Assembly: GCA_015493635.1 (NCBI GenBank)
Contig: WGCU01000056.1
Location: 1 to 64,000 of the forward strand
Length of the DNA stretch: 64,000 nucleotides
Source: Spirochaetaceae bacterium
GTDB lineage: Bacteria > Spirochaetota > Spirochaetia > B11-G9
Reading direction: 5' to 3'
Part shown: positions 8,061-16,938 of the stretch, in pieces
How positions within the stretch are numbered: the stretch's first letter is position 1
How the letters are laid out: each line of letters begins with the position of its first letter
Program-made: the position numbers and the translations under genes
Notes under the pieces: model-generated
What the model was told of the DNA's origin: nothing
Database searches by the model: none
Seen by the model: only the letters and a program-made list of their open reading frames with translations

Positions 8061-8479
8061 TGGCAGCACTAACAGACGCAAGGTATCTGGAGTTTGTCGG
8101 ACATCAGGAAGAGCTATCTCCCAGGGTAGCAAGTGGGGCAAGTTATTTCAAAGGAGCTTTGCTTGTTTATGATGCAAATGGACTTGCAGCTCAGCCTACA
8201 GATGCACCTGATTTATATCCTGCTGGAATAATAACCGGTCAGTATGAAGACGGTGACAGGGTTGATGAAAAAGCTGCAACAACAACCGTAAGGGCAAGGA
8301 TTTTCCGGGGTAAAGTATGGCTTCCTTTTGCAGGGGCGGCACAGACGGATGTCGGTAAAAAGTTTTATATCGCAGATGATCAGACATTAACGAAGACTGC
8401 TGGTACAAAAACAGTTGCCATTGTGGCACTCGATTTCAAGCCGGGGTATTTGCTGTTTGATCTTAGAGTAACAGCATAA
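8060..8479 (+). CDS. Head decoration protein, gpD-like
   Basis: A 139-residue protein between protease and major capsid genes, the same place as lambda gene D. It is a small beta-rich protein with alternating hydrophobics (TTTVRARIFRGKVWLPFAGA and KTVAIVALDFKPGYLLFDLR), consistent with capsid-stabilising proteins that bind trimer axes after expansion. It overlaps the protease stop by one base. A 12-bp gap with a strong AAGGAGGAGG ribosome site follows. The assignment rests on size, composition and gene order. Confidence 0.7.
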   Translation: MAALTDARYLEFVGHQEELSPRVASGASYFKGALLVYDANGLAAQPTDAPDLYPAGIITGQYEDGDRVDEKAATTTVRARIFRGKVWLPFAGAAQTDVGKKFYIADDQTLTKTAGTKTVAIVALDFKPGYLLFDLRVTA

Positions 8480-8491
8480 GGAGGAGGAAAC

Positions 8492-9391
8492 ATGTTTAAT
8501 CCTGTTGTAATAGAAAAAGGCCTGCAGGCAAGGTTTGCGCAGGCTATGCAGCAGTTCTATGCTGCAAGGGAGATAGCGCCCGGATTGATGCAGACTGCAT
8601 TAGAGGTCCCGTCAACCGGAGCTTATGAGAAGCTCGGATGGTTGGGGTCTCTACCCGGGGTTCAGCAGTGGCTTGGTGAAAGAAACGCCAAAGAGTTAAA
8701 GGATTATGATTACACGATAAAGAACAAGGACTGGGAGGCGTCTGTAATCATAAATGAAAACGATTGGGACGATGATCAGACTGGTTCTTTCAGTGTGGTT
8801 CCGGCGATGCTGGCAAAGAGAATAATGTCGCACCCTGAAAAGCTTGTTTCAGAACTCGTGATCAATGGCGATTCTGAACTTGCTTATGATGGCGTACCGT
8901 TTTTTTCCGCGGCAACCGGGGTAAGAACAATTACAAACCTTCTTACCGGTACCGGAACTGCTCTTGCCAATCTAAAAGCTGATCTTATTTCGGCACTCGG
9001 GGCAATGGCAAAGTTCACTGACGACAATGGCGAGATAATGAATATACAGGGTAATGTTATTTATTGCCCGATCAACCTTAAGCCTGACTTTGAGAGTCTT
9101 GTTTTCAGTACTGCAGATCCAACAGCTTCCGGAGGGGTTAATACCTACAATCCGTTTAACGGAAAGTTTGTAGTAATTGGCGATGCTCGTCTTGATGCTG
9201 ATGACATAAACGATTGGTATCTGTTTGCAACAAACGAAATAGTAAAACCTTTTGTTTATCAGCTCAGACAGAAAGCACGTCCAAGTATGGAAAAAGCCAA
9301 TCTTACAAAACAGTGGGTGTTCGGCGCGGACTATCGCGGTAATGGTGGTTACGGGATTCCACATCTTGGAATCAAGGTAACCAATACATAG
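8492..9391 (+). CDS. Major capsid protein, Mu gpT family
   Basis: A 299-residue major head subunit. Diagnostic segments near residues 45-95 (YEKLGWLGSLPGVQQWLGER, then YDYTIKNKDWEASVIINEND) match the Mu gpT pattern. The C-terminus (YGIPHLGIKVTN) is also typical. It is preceded by an exceptionally strong ribosome site (AAGGAGGAGGAAAC then ATG), as expected for the most abundant virion protein. The combination with lambda-type packaging genes is a mosaic. A GC-rich hairpin follows the stop. Confidence 0.92.
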   Translation: MFNPVVIEKGLQARFAQAMQQFYAAREIAPGLMQTALEVPSTGAYEKLGWLGSLPGVQQWLGERNAKELKDYDYTIKNKDWEASVIINENDWDDDQTGSFSVVPAMLAKRIMSHPEKLVSELVINGDSELAYDGVPFFSAATGVRTITNLLTGTGTALANLKADLISALGAMAKFTDDNGEIMNIQGNVIYCPINLKPDFESLVFSTADPTASGGVNTYNPFNGKFVVIGDARLDADDINDWYLFATNEIVKPFVYQLRQKARPSMEKANLTKQWVFGADYRGNGGYGIPHLGIKVTNT

Positions 9392-9400
9392 AGCTTTTAA

Positions 9401-9421
9401 CCCGGGGAATCTTTCCCCGGG
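9401..9421 (+). other. Strong GC-rich hairpin after the capsid gene
   Basis: CCCGGGGAA at 9401-9409 and TTCCCCGGG at 9413-9421 form a 9-bp stem with a 3-nt loop, nine bases past the capsid stop codon. No U-run follows, so it is not a classical terminator. It may protect the capsid transcript from 3' decay or partly attenuate transcription into the next genes. Confidence 0.75.
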
Positions 9422-9442
9422 AATTGTAAGGAGTTGAAGAAT

Positions 9443-9586
9443 ATGAAAAGAGTAAAGTTCTTGAGAAACGGATGTGAAACCGTAATGGACGACAAGGTCG
9501 CCGTAATCTACGAGAAGAAAAAAAAGGTCAAGATCCTCGGGGATGGTAAGGAAAGCGAGAAAAAGAAAAGTTCCGGGGGTAAATAA
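9443..9586 (+). CDS. Small basic phage protein between capsid and neck genes
   Basis: ATG at 9443 with AAGGAG at 9428-9433 opens a 47-residue frame (begins MKRVKFLRNGCETVMDDKVA) that ends exactly at the start of the next small gene (TAATG). The N-terminal half looks like a small beta domain and the C-terminal half is a Lys/Ser/Gly tail. The good ribosome site and one-base overlap support translation. Small proteins occupy this place in Mu-like phages between gpT and the neck proteins. Function not known. Confidence 0.65.
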   Translation: MKRVKFLRNGCETVMDDKVAVIYEKKKKVKILGDGKESEKKKSSGGK

Positions 9587-9729
9587 TGAAACTCGCAAAA
9601 GGGGTAACCGTATACAGCGGTAGAAATAAATTTACCGAAGATATCCCGGATAAACTTGCCGAGAAGATTGGGCTGAAAACAAAATCAAAGTCTACTCCGG
9701 TAAATAAAAAGGCAGATAGCAATAAATGA
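9586..9729 (+). CDS. Small phage protein, neck region
   Basis: A 47-residue protein (begins MKLAKGVTVYSGRNKFTEDI) coupled to its neighbours at both ends: its ATG shares a base with the previous stop and its TGA overlaps the next ATG. The segment GVTVYSGRNKFTEDIPDKLA suggests a small folded unit, followed by a Lys/Ser/Asn tail. It may be a Mu gp38-like small protein, but sequence alone does not prove this. Confidence 0.6.
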   Translation: MKLAKGVTVYSGRNKFTEDIPDKLAEKIGLKTKSKSTPVNKKADSNK

Positions 9730-10061
9730 GCTTAAGAGATCAGGCGGCGAAAGATATCCAGACAAATCTTAATAACGATTTTGAGGATATTGTTTTAACA
9801 GATAGTACCGGTACAGAACATTCAGTCAAAGGAAAGGTTGTTCGTACGGACATCACTGTTGATCCTGATACTGGAGTCCAGATTCAGGAACCAGAGACAA
9901 TGATTACTGTCAGCTTGCTTGATCTATCAGAAGAAATATCTGAGGACTGGAGTGTTACTGTTACAGATGGAATGGGTAATGTTTTATCCGGGCAGGTAAG
10001 TATGCCATTGTTTGACAGGACCCTCAACTTTGTAACATTCAGGCTGGAGGCGGTAGAGTAA
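9726..10061 (+). CDS. Head-tail connector/neck protein, putative
   Basis: A 111-residue, acidic, beta-rich protein (DFEDIVLTDSTGTEHSVKGK, then VVRTDITVDPDTG) with the size and alternating pattern of small beta-barrel head-tail completion proteins such as lambda gpFII. It sits between the capsid gene and the tail-terminator candidate, where Mu-like phages carry neck proteins. It overlaps both neighbours by 1-4 bp. The exact family is not recognised, so the call is by fold impression and position. Confidence 0.5.
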   Translation: MSLRDQAAKDIQTNLNNDFEDIVLTDSTGTEHSVKGKVVRTDITVDPDTGVQIQEPETMITVSLLDLSEEISEDWSVTVTDGMGNVLSGQVSMPLFDRTLNFVTFRLEAVE

Positions 10062-10627
10062 TGGGTGTACGTGGCGGTTTTGATATTGCTTTTGATAATA
10101 TCATTTCAATCCTGGAAACATACTCCGCTGCACAGCCGGAAGCTGAACGATTTACTGTCTATCCGGACTATTACCGGAATTTCCCGGCTAATAAAACAGG
10201 GGCATTCGTGTTTCTGTATATGGGGACTATTTCTCCCACATCGCAGGTGGGGCAAGCTTATTTTGCCTATGACGTGGATTTCAACCTTGATCTTGTTGCT
10301 CTGGGGAAAGGGACCCAAGGAGTCTCATATTCCAGGGCAGATAAAGCCGCAGGAATACGTCTCAGGTATCTAATACAGCAGGTTCTTGTTGCTCTCTTTC
10401 AAGCTGATAACAGGAACTTGAATCTGCCTGCAGGAACAGTGAGCAAAAAACCAATGCTGAGGATTGACCCCTTGCCTCCTGAGATGCAAATGGGTGAGCG
10501 TCCTATTGTCGGTGCACGGCTTACTCTTTCTCTCGGACTGGCATGGGAGCCTGATGCGCTTACCGGTGAAGATCTAACTGATATTTATGTAACGGCTGAC
10601 AAATGGTCAGCTCTTATCAATCCATAA
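10061..10627 (+). CDS. Tail terminator/completion protein, Mu gp37-like
   Basis: A 188-residue protein immediately upstream of the tail sheath, the position of Mu gp37. The N-terminal helix (FDIAFDNIISILETYSAAQP) followed by beta strands and a helix (IRLRYLIQQVLVALFQADNR) resembles tail-terminator folds that cap the tail tube and join it to the neck. It overlaps the upstream gene by one base. The gap to the sheath gene is 12 bp with AAGGAGG. Confidence 0.55.
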   Translation: MGVRGGFDIAFDNIISILETYSAAQPEAERFTVYPDYYRNFPANKTGAFVFLYMGTISPTSQVGQAYFAYDVDFNLDLVALGKGTQGVSYSRADKAAGIRLRYLIQQVLVALFQADNRNLNLPAGTVSKKPMLRIDPLPPEMQMGERPIVGARLTLSLGLAWEPDALTGEDLTDIYVTADKWSALINP

Positions 10628-10639
10628 GGAGGATATGAT

Positions 10640-12118
10640 ATGTCAATAACTTTCAACCTTGTTCCGACAACTGCAGCAGCATCGCAGGTGTTCGTTGAAC
10701 AGGAAGCGGTATCTCGAGGGAACAGCTCTCCGGTAATTCCGCATAAAATTTTAGTAATAGGACAGTATGACTCGGGGAAAAGCCCTGTTGTGGATACACC
10801 ACAGCTTGTTCTTGACCTTGACGATGCTTGGACCCGATACGGGAGAGGCTCTCTTCTTTCAAGGCTTCTGGAGTCTGTCTTTAAAGGTCGTGGATCCGTT
10901 CCTGTATATGCGCTTCCAGTCGCTGACGATGCGGCAGGAGTACAGGCAGCCGGAACAATTACGGTAACCGGAACAGCTACGGCAGATGGGACATTGGCAA
11001 TATATATCGGAGGGAAACGGGTAACTGTAGCAGTATCAAACGGCGATGTTCAAAATGATATTGCAACAGCAATAGCGGCAGCAATTACGGCCGATCTTGA
11101 CGTACCTGTTACCGCAGTGGTCAACGGGGCTACCCTCAACGAGGTAGATGTCACTGTCAGATGGAAAGGGGAATCTGGAAATCAGATCAAGCTTGAAGTA
11201 AATATGCTTGAAACAGACGAGACCCCGGCAGGATTGACCATTGCCATTGTTGATCTGGCCGGTGGTGCAACTAACCCGGTACTCGACACTGCACTCGGTA
11301 ATCTCGGCGACACATGGTATACAGAAATTGTTTGTCCGTATCTCGATGCAACTTCTCTGGCGGCAATCAAAACCGCAGGTGTAGCAAGAGTTGATCCGGG
11401 AGTAAAAAGACCGTTTGTTGGACTTGTCGGATACACCGATACAAAAGCAAATCTCATTTCCAAACTCGGAAGCCTTAACACCGAATGGATAACAATTGTT
11501 CCGGTACATGGAAGTTCTATCCCCGGATTCGAAATTGCGGCTGCAACAGCCGGTATATTTGCAAAAGTTCAGGAGGCAACTCCCGGAAGACCGGTCAAGA
11601 ATCAGACCATACCCGGTGTGCTTGCAGGATCCGGTAATATTCTGACTTATACCGACCGAGACACTATTGTTAAAGCCGGTGGCTCCCATACATACAATCA
11701 GGAAGACGGGAGTGTTACTATCGGAGACCTGGTAACAACCAGGACTCAGACAGATGCCGGAGCAGATACAGATGATTGGCGGTTCACAATTATTATCCCG
11801 AACCTGCAGTTCAAAATCTATGCTCTGGAAAACACATTTCTTGCATCACCTTTTGACAAAGCAGTTGTTCTTGCAGATGGCGGAGGGGTGGGCCCCACAT
11901 ACGCAGTAAGACCATCAACCGTCAAAGCATATGCTATCAGTCTTGTAAACGACTGGGTAGAACGTGGGCTCTCAACAAGCAGAAAAACAATTGTTGATGG
12001 AATCGTTTCAGAAATCGACGCCAGTAATCCCGGCAGGATCAATTTATTGATTCCTGATGTTCCAAGCGCAGGATTAAGAATCCTTGCTGCAAAGCTCGAA
12101 TGGGCTTTTCTGGTATAA
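10640..12118 (+). CDS. Contractile tail sheath protein, Mu gpL family
   Basis: A 492-residue sheath protein. It has the Mu-type N-terminus (ITFNLVPTTAAASQVFVEQE), HKILVIGQYDSGK near residue 35, an inserted Ala/Thr-rich domain between about 100 and 200, and a C-terminal sheath core ending SAGLRILAAKLEWAFLV. Length fits Mu gpL (495). Sheath subunits stack around the tube and contract at infection. It has a strong ribosome site (AAGGAGGATATGAT). The next gene is the tube protein, as in Mu. Confidence 0.92.
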   Translation: MSITFNLVPTTAAASQVFVEQEAVSRGNSSPVIPHKILVIGQYDSGKSPVVDTPQLVLDLDDAWTRYGRGSLLSRLLESVFKGRGSVPVYALPVADDAAGVQAAGTITVTGTATADGTLAIYIGGKRVTVAVSNGDVQNDIATAIAAAITADLDVPVTAVVNGATLNEVDVTVRWKGESGNQIKLEVNMLETDETPAGLTIAIVDLAGGATNPVLDTALGNLGDTWYTEIVCPYLDATSLAAIKTAGVARVDPGVKRPFVGLVGYTDTKANLISKLGSLNTEWITIVPVHGSSIPGFEIAAATAGIFAKVQEATPGRPVKNQTIPGVLAGSGNILTYTDRDTIVKAGGSHTYNQEDGSVTIGDLVTTRTQTDAGADTDDWRFTIIIPNLQFKIYALENTFLASPFDKAVVLADGGGVGPTYAVRPSTVKAYAISLVNDWVERGLSTSRKTIVDGIVSEIDASNPGRINLLIPDVPSAGLRILAAKLEWAFLV

Positions 12119-12132
12119 GGAGGTAGAAAACT

Positions 12133-12516
12133 ATGGCAACAGTTAGAGGCGGCGACATATTACAGGTGATGCTCTTTGGTCGGGAATTCGAACCGGTTAC
12201 AGAGGCAAATGTTACATACCGTTTATCAGGACGGACAAACGAAAGTAAACCGACCGGTAACGGCGGGGTGCATACGATCCAGAAACTCAAACTTGGCGGG
12301 TTCGAATCTCTCCCAATCTCCGTCGACCCCTCCCGGGGTGATGTAGAATTTCTCCAGGAGAAAGCGGATGCAGGAGAACCCGGGCCGTGTTCAATGACAT
12401 TGATTAGCGGGACAGCTTATGCGGGTAATCTGACAATCCAGAATGAGATCGACCCGAACACCGGAGACGGTCAGGTCGAGATAACAGCCTACGGCGCTAA
12501 GTTCGAAAAGATATAA
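12133..12516 (+). CDS. Tail tube protein, Mu gpM-like
   Basis: A 127-residue beta-rich protein directly after the sheath. Features include ILQVMLFGREFEPVTEANVT, RLSGRTNESKPTGNGG and a C-terminal EITAYGAKFEKI. Size and place match Mu gpM, whose hexamers form the inner tube. The ribosome site AAGGAGGTAG is near perfect, as for the other abundant structural genes. Confidence 0.85.
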   Translation: MATVRGGDILQVMLFGREFEPVTEANVTYRLSGRTNESKPTGNGGVHTIQKLKLGGFESLPISVDPSRGDVEFLQEKADAGEPGPCSMTLISGTAYAGNLTIQNEIDPNTGDGQVEITAYGAKFEKI

Positions 12517-12526
12517 GGAGTACCCT

Positions 12527-13071
12527 ATGGATCATGTTGTTTCGGCGGAAGATGCAGAAATAAAACTCATGGAAATTGAGGAGTATTTTGAAACGAAACT
12601 CGATAAAGAAAACAGAAGCCGAATCTTAAAAGCTATTATTGCCGGACGATTAAGCTTTGATGAAGATACAGAGATTTTTTACATCATTTTGAAAAGCTCG
12701 ATAAAGCTCGATAATGGCGATGAGATAAGCTCCCTCAAGCTCGAACAGGCCACTGTTGCGCAGATTGAAAGAGCATCCCGTAAAGGTGGTGAATTCGAAC
12801 AGATGATCTCAATTGTTTCGAGTATCTCAGGGCAACCTATCAGTGTTATAGGCAGAATAAAGCAACGGGATATTTTGATAATTGCAGCGGTGCTTTCTTT
12901 TTTCGGATAATCGGGCGGGAGGATTTACAGCATATCCTCTGGTCTGTCGCCGCCCGGTTCCATTTTAGCCAGGAATCACTTTGGGGGATGTCAATAAAGG
13001 AGTTGATGTTTTGGTTTGATGGGCATAGCAAAATCCTTAAAGAAGAAAAAAAAGCGATAGAAGGAAAATAA
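12527..13071 (+). CDS. Tail assembly chaperone, short form (to 12910) and -1 frameshift long form (to 13071)
   Basis: The zero-frame product is 127 residues (12527-12910), helical and acidic, resembling Mu gp41. A slippery heptamer TTTTTTC at 12898-12904 allows a -1 shift just before the stop. The new frame is open for 55 codons from 12904 to the TAA at 13069-13071 and ends one base before the tape-measure ATG. It encodes IIGREDLQHILWSVAARFHF and then a Lys/Glu-rich tail. The 181-residue fusion matches the gpG/gpGT scheme of long-tailed phages, in which both forms bind the tape measure during tail assembly. The shifted frame has no good start of its own that would give the whole domain. Confidence 0.88.
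12898..12956 (+). promoter_or_regulatory. Programmed -1 ribosomal frameshift signal: slippery site plus downstream hairpin
   Basis: Slippery heptamer T TTT TTC at 12898-12904 (zero frame TCT TTT TTC). After a 7-nt spacer, CGGGCGG at 12912-12918 pairs with CCGCCCG at 12950-12956, and directly inside it GAGGAT at 12919-12924 pairs with ATCCTC at 12934-12939 around a 9-nt loop; ten unpaired bases lie on the 3' side. A structure 5-9 nt downstream of the heptamer is the usual geometry for stimulated -1 frameshifting. Confidence 0.85.
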
Positions 13072-14616
13072 ATGGCAAAACCAGCAATTTATACATCATT
13101 TAATGTTGTTGACAAAATGACCGGTGTAATAAAAAGAATGAATAAAAGTGTTTCCGGGTTTTCTAGGAATACAAAGAAATCATTCAGGGGTGTTGGTGCT
13201 TCAATCGGTAATATGCGTGGATTATTAACGGGGGCGCTGACAATTTTTACTTCAGGTGCAATAGCAAAAGGTATAACCTCTTTTGCGAAATCTGGTGATG
13301 AGATTGCAAAAACAGCCAGGCAGATTGGTCTCTCCGCAGAAGCTTTACAGGAATTAAGATTTGCAGCAGATCGTTCTGGTGTATCATCGGAAAAATTCAG
13401 CGATGCAATGAAAAAGCTCAATAAAAATGTTGGTGATCTCAGGGCTGGAACAGGTATGCTAACAACATATCTTAACAAATCAAACCCTAAACTCAAAGAA
13501 CAGCTTAAAAATGCAAAATCAAACGAGGAGGCTTTTAACCTTTTAACTGATGCGCTCTCAAAAATAAAGAATCCCATGGATAGGGCTGCACTTGCCCAGG
13601 CGGCGTTCGGACGATCAGGACAAGATCTTATTATTATGACCGAAAATGGAGTCGATGGGATCGAAGCCCTTAGAAAAGAAGCTCGGGCATATGGTGGTGT
13701 TATCTCTAACGATGCTGCTAAGAAGAGTGAAAAATTTGTTGATTCACTTACAAATATGAAAGCTAGTTTAAATGGGCTGAAAAATAATGCTCTCATCCCG
13801 TTGATGAATCAATTACAACCATTGATTGACAGAACAACAAAATGGATCAGTAAGAATAAAGAATTGATCGGGTTGAAAATAAATAATGTTTTTTCAGCCA
13901 TAAATAAAACAATTGGAATAACTGTTTCTCTCTGGGAAAGCGGACTGCTTCCTGCAGTTCTGGGAGGACTTGCAGCATATAAAACGATTACATTGGCGAT
14001 AATAACTTATAAAGGAATTCAAACTGCTTTGACTGCAGCTACGGAAGGAACAACAGTTGCAACATGGTCACTGAATGCGGCATTCAAAGCAAACCCTATC
14101 GGCCTAATCATTACCGGTGTAACACTCTTGATTGCGGGGATAGTTCTCCTTGTAAAGCATTGGGATACAGTCAAGCGTGTTGCGGTAGATACTTTCAAAA
14201 CGGTTAGAGACTGGATATTCAAAGCATTTGATAATCCTATAGTTCAGGGTATAGGTATGCTCTTTGCTCCATTTATAACTATTCCGATTCTCATTGCTAA
14301 GAATTGGGGAAAAGTTAAAGATACGATCTTAAATGTTTGGGAAAAAATAAAGGCTCCTTTCAATGCAATTAAAGGCTTTTTCACGAAGGAAAACAAAGCT
14401 AATATAGATGTAAATTCAGGGCAGGTTCAAGCAAATGCAGCCCTCGGTATACCAATGTCTCCAAATGCTAATGTCATTCAATCCAACAGCACGGTTACTC
14501 ATAACTGGCAAGGGAATTTAAATATCAAAGGAGTACCTGCAGGGAGTACATTTAAACAGAGCGGAACCGGGATTGTTGCCACTATGGAAACAGGCTATGC
14601 AGCGAGGGGATTTTAA
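13072..14616 (+). CDS. Tail tape measure protein
   Basis: A 514-residue protein with the features of a tape measure. It has a helical N-terminus rich in Ser/Lys, the segment GDEIAKTARQIGLSAEALQE (residues about 81-100) that opens the conserved tape-measure domain, and two or three hydrophobic stretches in the middle (LPAVLGGLAAYKTITLAIIT, ANPIGLIITGVTLLIAGIVL). A lysozyme-like module is absent. Length sets tail length, and 514 residues implies a short tail of roughly 75-80 nm by the usual 0.15 nm per residue rule. It begins directly after the shifted chaperone frame. Confidence 0.88.
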   Translation: MAKPAIYTSFNVVDKMTGVIKRMNKSVSGFSRNTKKSFRGVGASIGNMRGLLTGALTIFTSGAIAKGITSFAKSGDEIAKTARQIGLSAEALQELRFAADRSGVSSEKFSDAMKKLNKNVGDLRAGTGMLTTYLNKSNPKLKEQLKNAKSNEEAFNLLTDALSKIKNPMDRAALAQAAFGRSGQDLIIMTENGVDGIEALRKEARAYGGVISNDAAKKSEKFVDSLTNMKASLNGLKNNALIPLMNQLQPLIDRTTKWISKNKELIGLKINNVFSAINKTIGITVSLWESGLLPAVLGGLAAYKTITLAIITYKGIQTALTAATEGTTVATWSLNAAFKANPIGLIITGVTLLIAGIVLLVKHWDTVKRVAVDTFKTVRDWIFKAFDNPIVQGIGMLFAPFITIPILIAKNWGKVKDTILNVWEKIKAPFNAIKGFFTKENKANIDVNSGQVQANAALGIPMSPNANVIQSNSTVTHNWQGNLNIKGVPAGSTFKQSGTGIVATMETGYAARGF

Positions 14617-15842
14617 TGTACACCGAACGCCTCAGAGAACTTAAATATACTTCCCCCTCTGGAAAGAAGTTTACCTTACTGTTTGACGAACTCTCCCGAA
14701 CCGGTGGGAAAAAAGCTCCGGTATCGGAATTCCCCGGCCAGAATCAGGGAGCAGTTCAAGACCTCGGCGAATTGACAGGAACCTTCCCGATCACATGTTA
14801 TATTGCCGGGCTCGATTACGACACCGAAGCAGATCGTTTCTGGAATGCTCTTGCGGAATCAGGTGCAGGAAAACTTGATCATCCACGGTGGGGAACAATC
14901 AATGTTCTTCCCTCAACCCGGGAACAGTCAGAACAATTTGTTGATGGCGCAGGCCGGGCAGTATTTACAATTACCTTTATTAGGACAGATGACACAGTTT
15001 TCGACTATCCAAAATCCTCCATTGTTGCAGATGATCAGATTACAGCCGACGCAGATGCAGCAGCGGACGGAATAACCTCGGCTCTTGAGGGTGAAACAAT
15101 TACAGATGTGCGAGAGAAAGCGGGTTTGAAAGAGAACGTACTTTCTACTCTCGCCACGGTTACAGGCATAATCGGAACAGTAACCGCTTTTTCGGATGAC
15201 CTCAGAGAAACTGTTGATGGAACAGTTAATGAGATCACCAGAGAAATTGATACACTTATAGCATCCCCGGCATTACTCATGGAATCACTGTTGAAATTAT
15301 ATAGGATTCCTGCACGAATCGTTACCGATGTAACGGAAAAAGTTAAAGCCTACAAAACAATCTATACAGGGCTTGCAACCGGATTCGTGGAAACGACAAA
15401 AGAGTACGGAGAGATGTTCGGTATTATAGCCTCGGCGCAATTACAGGGGATTGCAATAGCATCAGCGGAAAGCACCTTAACTGGTCGTATCCCGACTCGG
15501 ACACAGGCAGGGGAGGTTGTTGACGGCCTGACTGGTCTATATTCGGATGTTGTAGCAACGATTGAAGAGATTGAAACAGCAGGGGATTTCACAGTCGATT
15601 ATGAAACAACAAGGCTTACATTGCAGACAGTTTTCCGATCAGTTGGGAACCTGATAGACAGAGCATTATCACTCCCGACAGAGAGGATTTTAACCCTTGA
15701 TCGGAACATAACCCCGATACAGCTCGCATGGGAGCTCTATGGGGACCTTGAACGACTTGATGAGTTGATTGAATACAATAATTTACAGGGAGAAAACATC
15801 CTGCTAATTCCACGGGAGACGGAGGTGCGCTGGTATGCCTGA
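14616..15842 (+). CDS. Tail/DNA circularisation protein, Mu gpN-like
   Basis: A 408-residue protein. The N-terminal domain (SPSGKKFTLLFDELSRTGGK, DLGELTGTFPITCYIAGLDY and DHPRWGTINVLPS) matches the DNA circulation/gpN N-terminal family. A long helical middle follows. The C-terminal about 45 residues (ITPIQLAWELYGDLERLDEL, then NNLQGENILLIPRET) look like a LysM-like module. In Mu, gpN is a baseplate hub-associated tail protein. It starts at the tape-measure stop and overlaps the next gene by 8 bp. Confidence 0.85.
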   Translation: MYTERLRELKYTSPSGKKFTLLFDELSRTGGKKAPVSEFPGQNQGAVQDLGELTGTFPITCYIAGLDYDTEADRFWNALAESGAGKLDHPRWGTINVLPSTREQSEQFVDGAGRAVFTITFIRTDDTVFDYPKSSIVADDQITADADAAADGITSALEGETITDVREKAGLKENVLSTLATVTGIIGTVTAFSDDLRETVDGTVNEITREIDTLIASPALLMESLLKLYRIPARIVTDVTEKVKAYKTIYTGLATGFVETTKEYGEMFGIIASAQLQGIAIASAESTLTGRIPTRTQAGEVVDGLTGLYSDVVATIEEIETAGDFTVDYETTRLTLQTVFRSVGNLIDRALSLPTERILTLDRNITPIQLAWELYGDLERLDELIEYNNLQGENILLIPRETEVRWYA

Positions 15843-16938
15843 TGCTCCGGTCTCGATAAACAAAGCTCCTGAAATTACGATTCATATTAACAATACAAAT
15901 GAGAAGTTGACCGGATGGACAGGTTTCCAGGTAGTCAGGGCAATAGATGCTTGCGCGGATGCGTTCGCCTTTTCTTTGCCCTGGGACCCGACCCCCGAAA
16001 ATAGAAAACGCTTTTTACCCTATAGCCCCGGGGTGATAAAAATATTCGGGGGCTCAGAACAGTTTTTACTCGGATATATTGAGGTTGTATCTGTCTCATC
16101 CGCATCCGGACAGCGAGTTATCAATCTGCAAGGACGCTCTGCATCCGGAGGACTACTCGACTGGTCAGCCGGTAGTATTTGGGATAGAAGCGCACAGGCT
16201 TTTTCCTCAGAAACAGTTTTTGAATTACAGGGACTTACTTTCAATAAGATAGCACGAAAGTTGGCAGCTGCCCACGTTGTTAAAGCAGTTCCTGATACGG
16301 CGCCTATCAACGAGGTTTCAATCGAACCTGGGCAAACGCTTTTTGATTTCCTCTCGAAACTTGCTGCAGCAAACGGCTATTTCGGACGGGCATTGACAAC
16401 AGGTGGTCTTGAATATCGTAACGATTTAGGCAAGACACCGCCGGTATGTGATCTTGTTGAAGGGGAATCACCGGTACTATCAATCAACACAAATCACGAT
16501 GTTACAAAGCGATTCTGGAAATACAAGATTGTTGCAAGTTCAACTGGTCAGCCGAATGTTGAAGCGGAGGCGAAGGACACAAAACTTTCTCCTGCAATCC
16601 GGGGGATAAAGATTATTCAGCCGTCTCAGCAGTCAGTAGATTATCAGAAAGCTGCGAACCTTGCACGGTCCAGAGCGTTGATTGATTCTTACAGCGCAAC
16701 GGTTACTGTTTCGGGATTCACATACAAGACACACGGCAGTACTGGTAAATTCTGGCAGGCCGGCGATGTTGTCAGAATATATGCTCCTGGAGCGTTCATC
16801 CTTAAATTTACAAAGCTGATAATCAAACGAGTAACATTCTCGCTAGATGAAAACGGCGGGCAGATATCAACTCTTGAATTGGGATTACCAGAAGCATACT
16901 CAGGCGGATATCCGGAGGAGTTTCCATGGGAAGATTAG
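15835..16938 (+). CDS. Baseplate hub protein, Mu gpP-like
   Basis: A 367-residue hub protein of the gp27/gpP kind. Beta-rich segments include WTGFQVVRAIDACADAFAFS, RVINLQGRSASGGLLDWSA and ISTLELGLPEAY. A central domain begins at LFDFLSKLAAANGYFGRA, typical of these hubs. It forms the trimeric hub between the tube and the spike. Gene order (N, P, 45) is that of Mu. It overlaps the upstream gene by 8 bp and the spike gene by 13 bp. Confidence 0.87.
   Translation: MPDAPVSINKAPEITIHINNTNEKLTGWTGFQVVRAIDACADAFAFSLPWDPTPENRKRFLPYSPGVIKIFGGSEQFLLGYIEVVSVSSASGQRVINLQGRSASGGLLDWSAGSIWDRSAQAFSSETVFELQGLTFNKIARKLAAAHVVKAVPDTAPINEVSIEPGQTLFDFLSKLAAANGYFGRALTTGGLEYRNDLGKTPPVCDLVEGESPVLSINTNHDVTKRFWKYKIVASSTGQPNVEAEAKDTKLSPAIRGIKIIQPSQQSVDYQKAANLARSRALIDSYSATVTVSGFTYKTHGSTGKFWQAGDVVRIYAPGAFILKFTKLIIKRVTFSLDENGGQISTLELGLPEAYSGGYPEEFPWED

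Noticed and set aside
11036-11689. 217-residue minus-strand frame within the sheath gene
   Set aside because: A Cys-rich shadow of the sheath coding sequence with no family resemblance or start signal.
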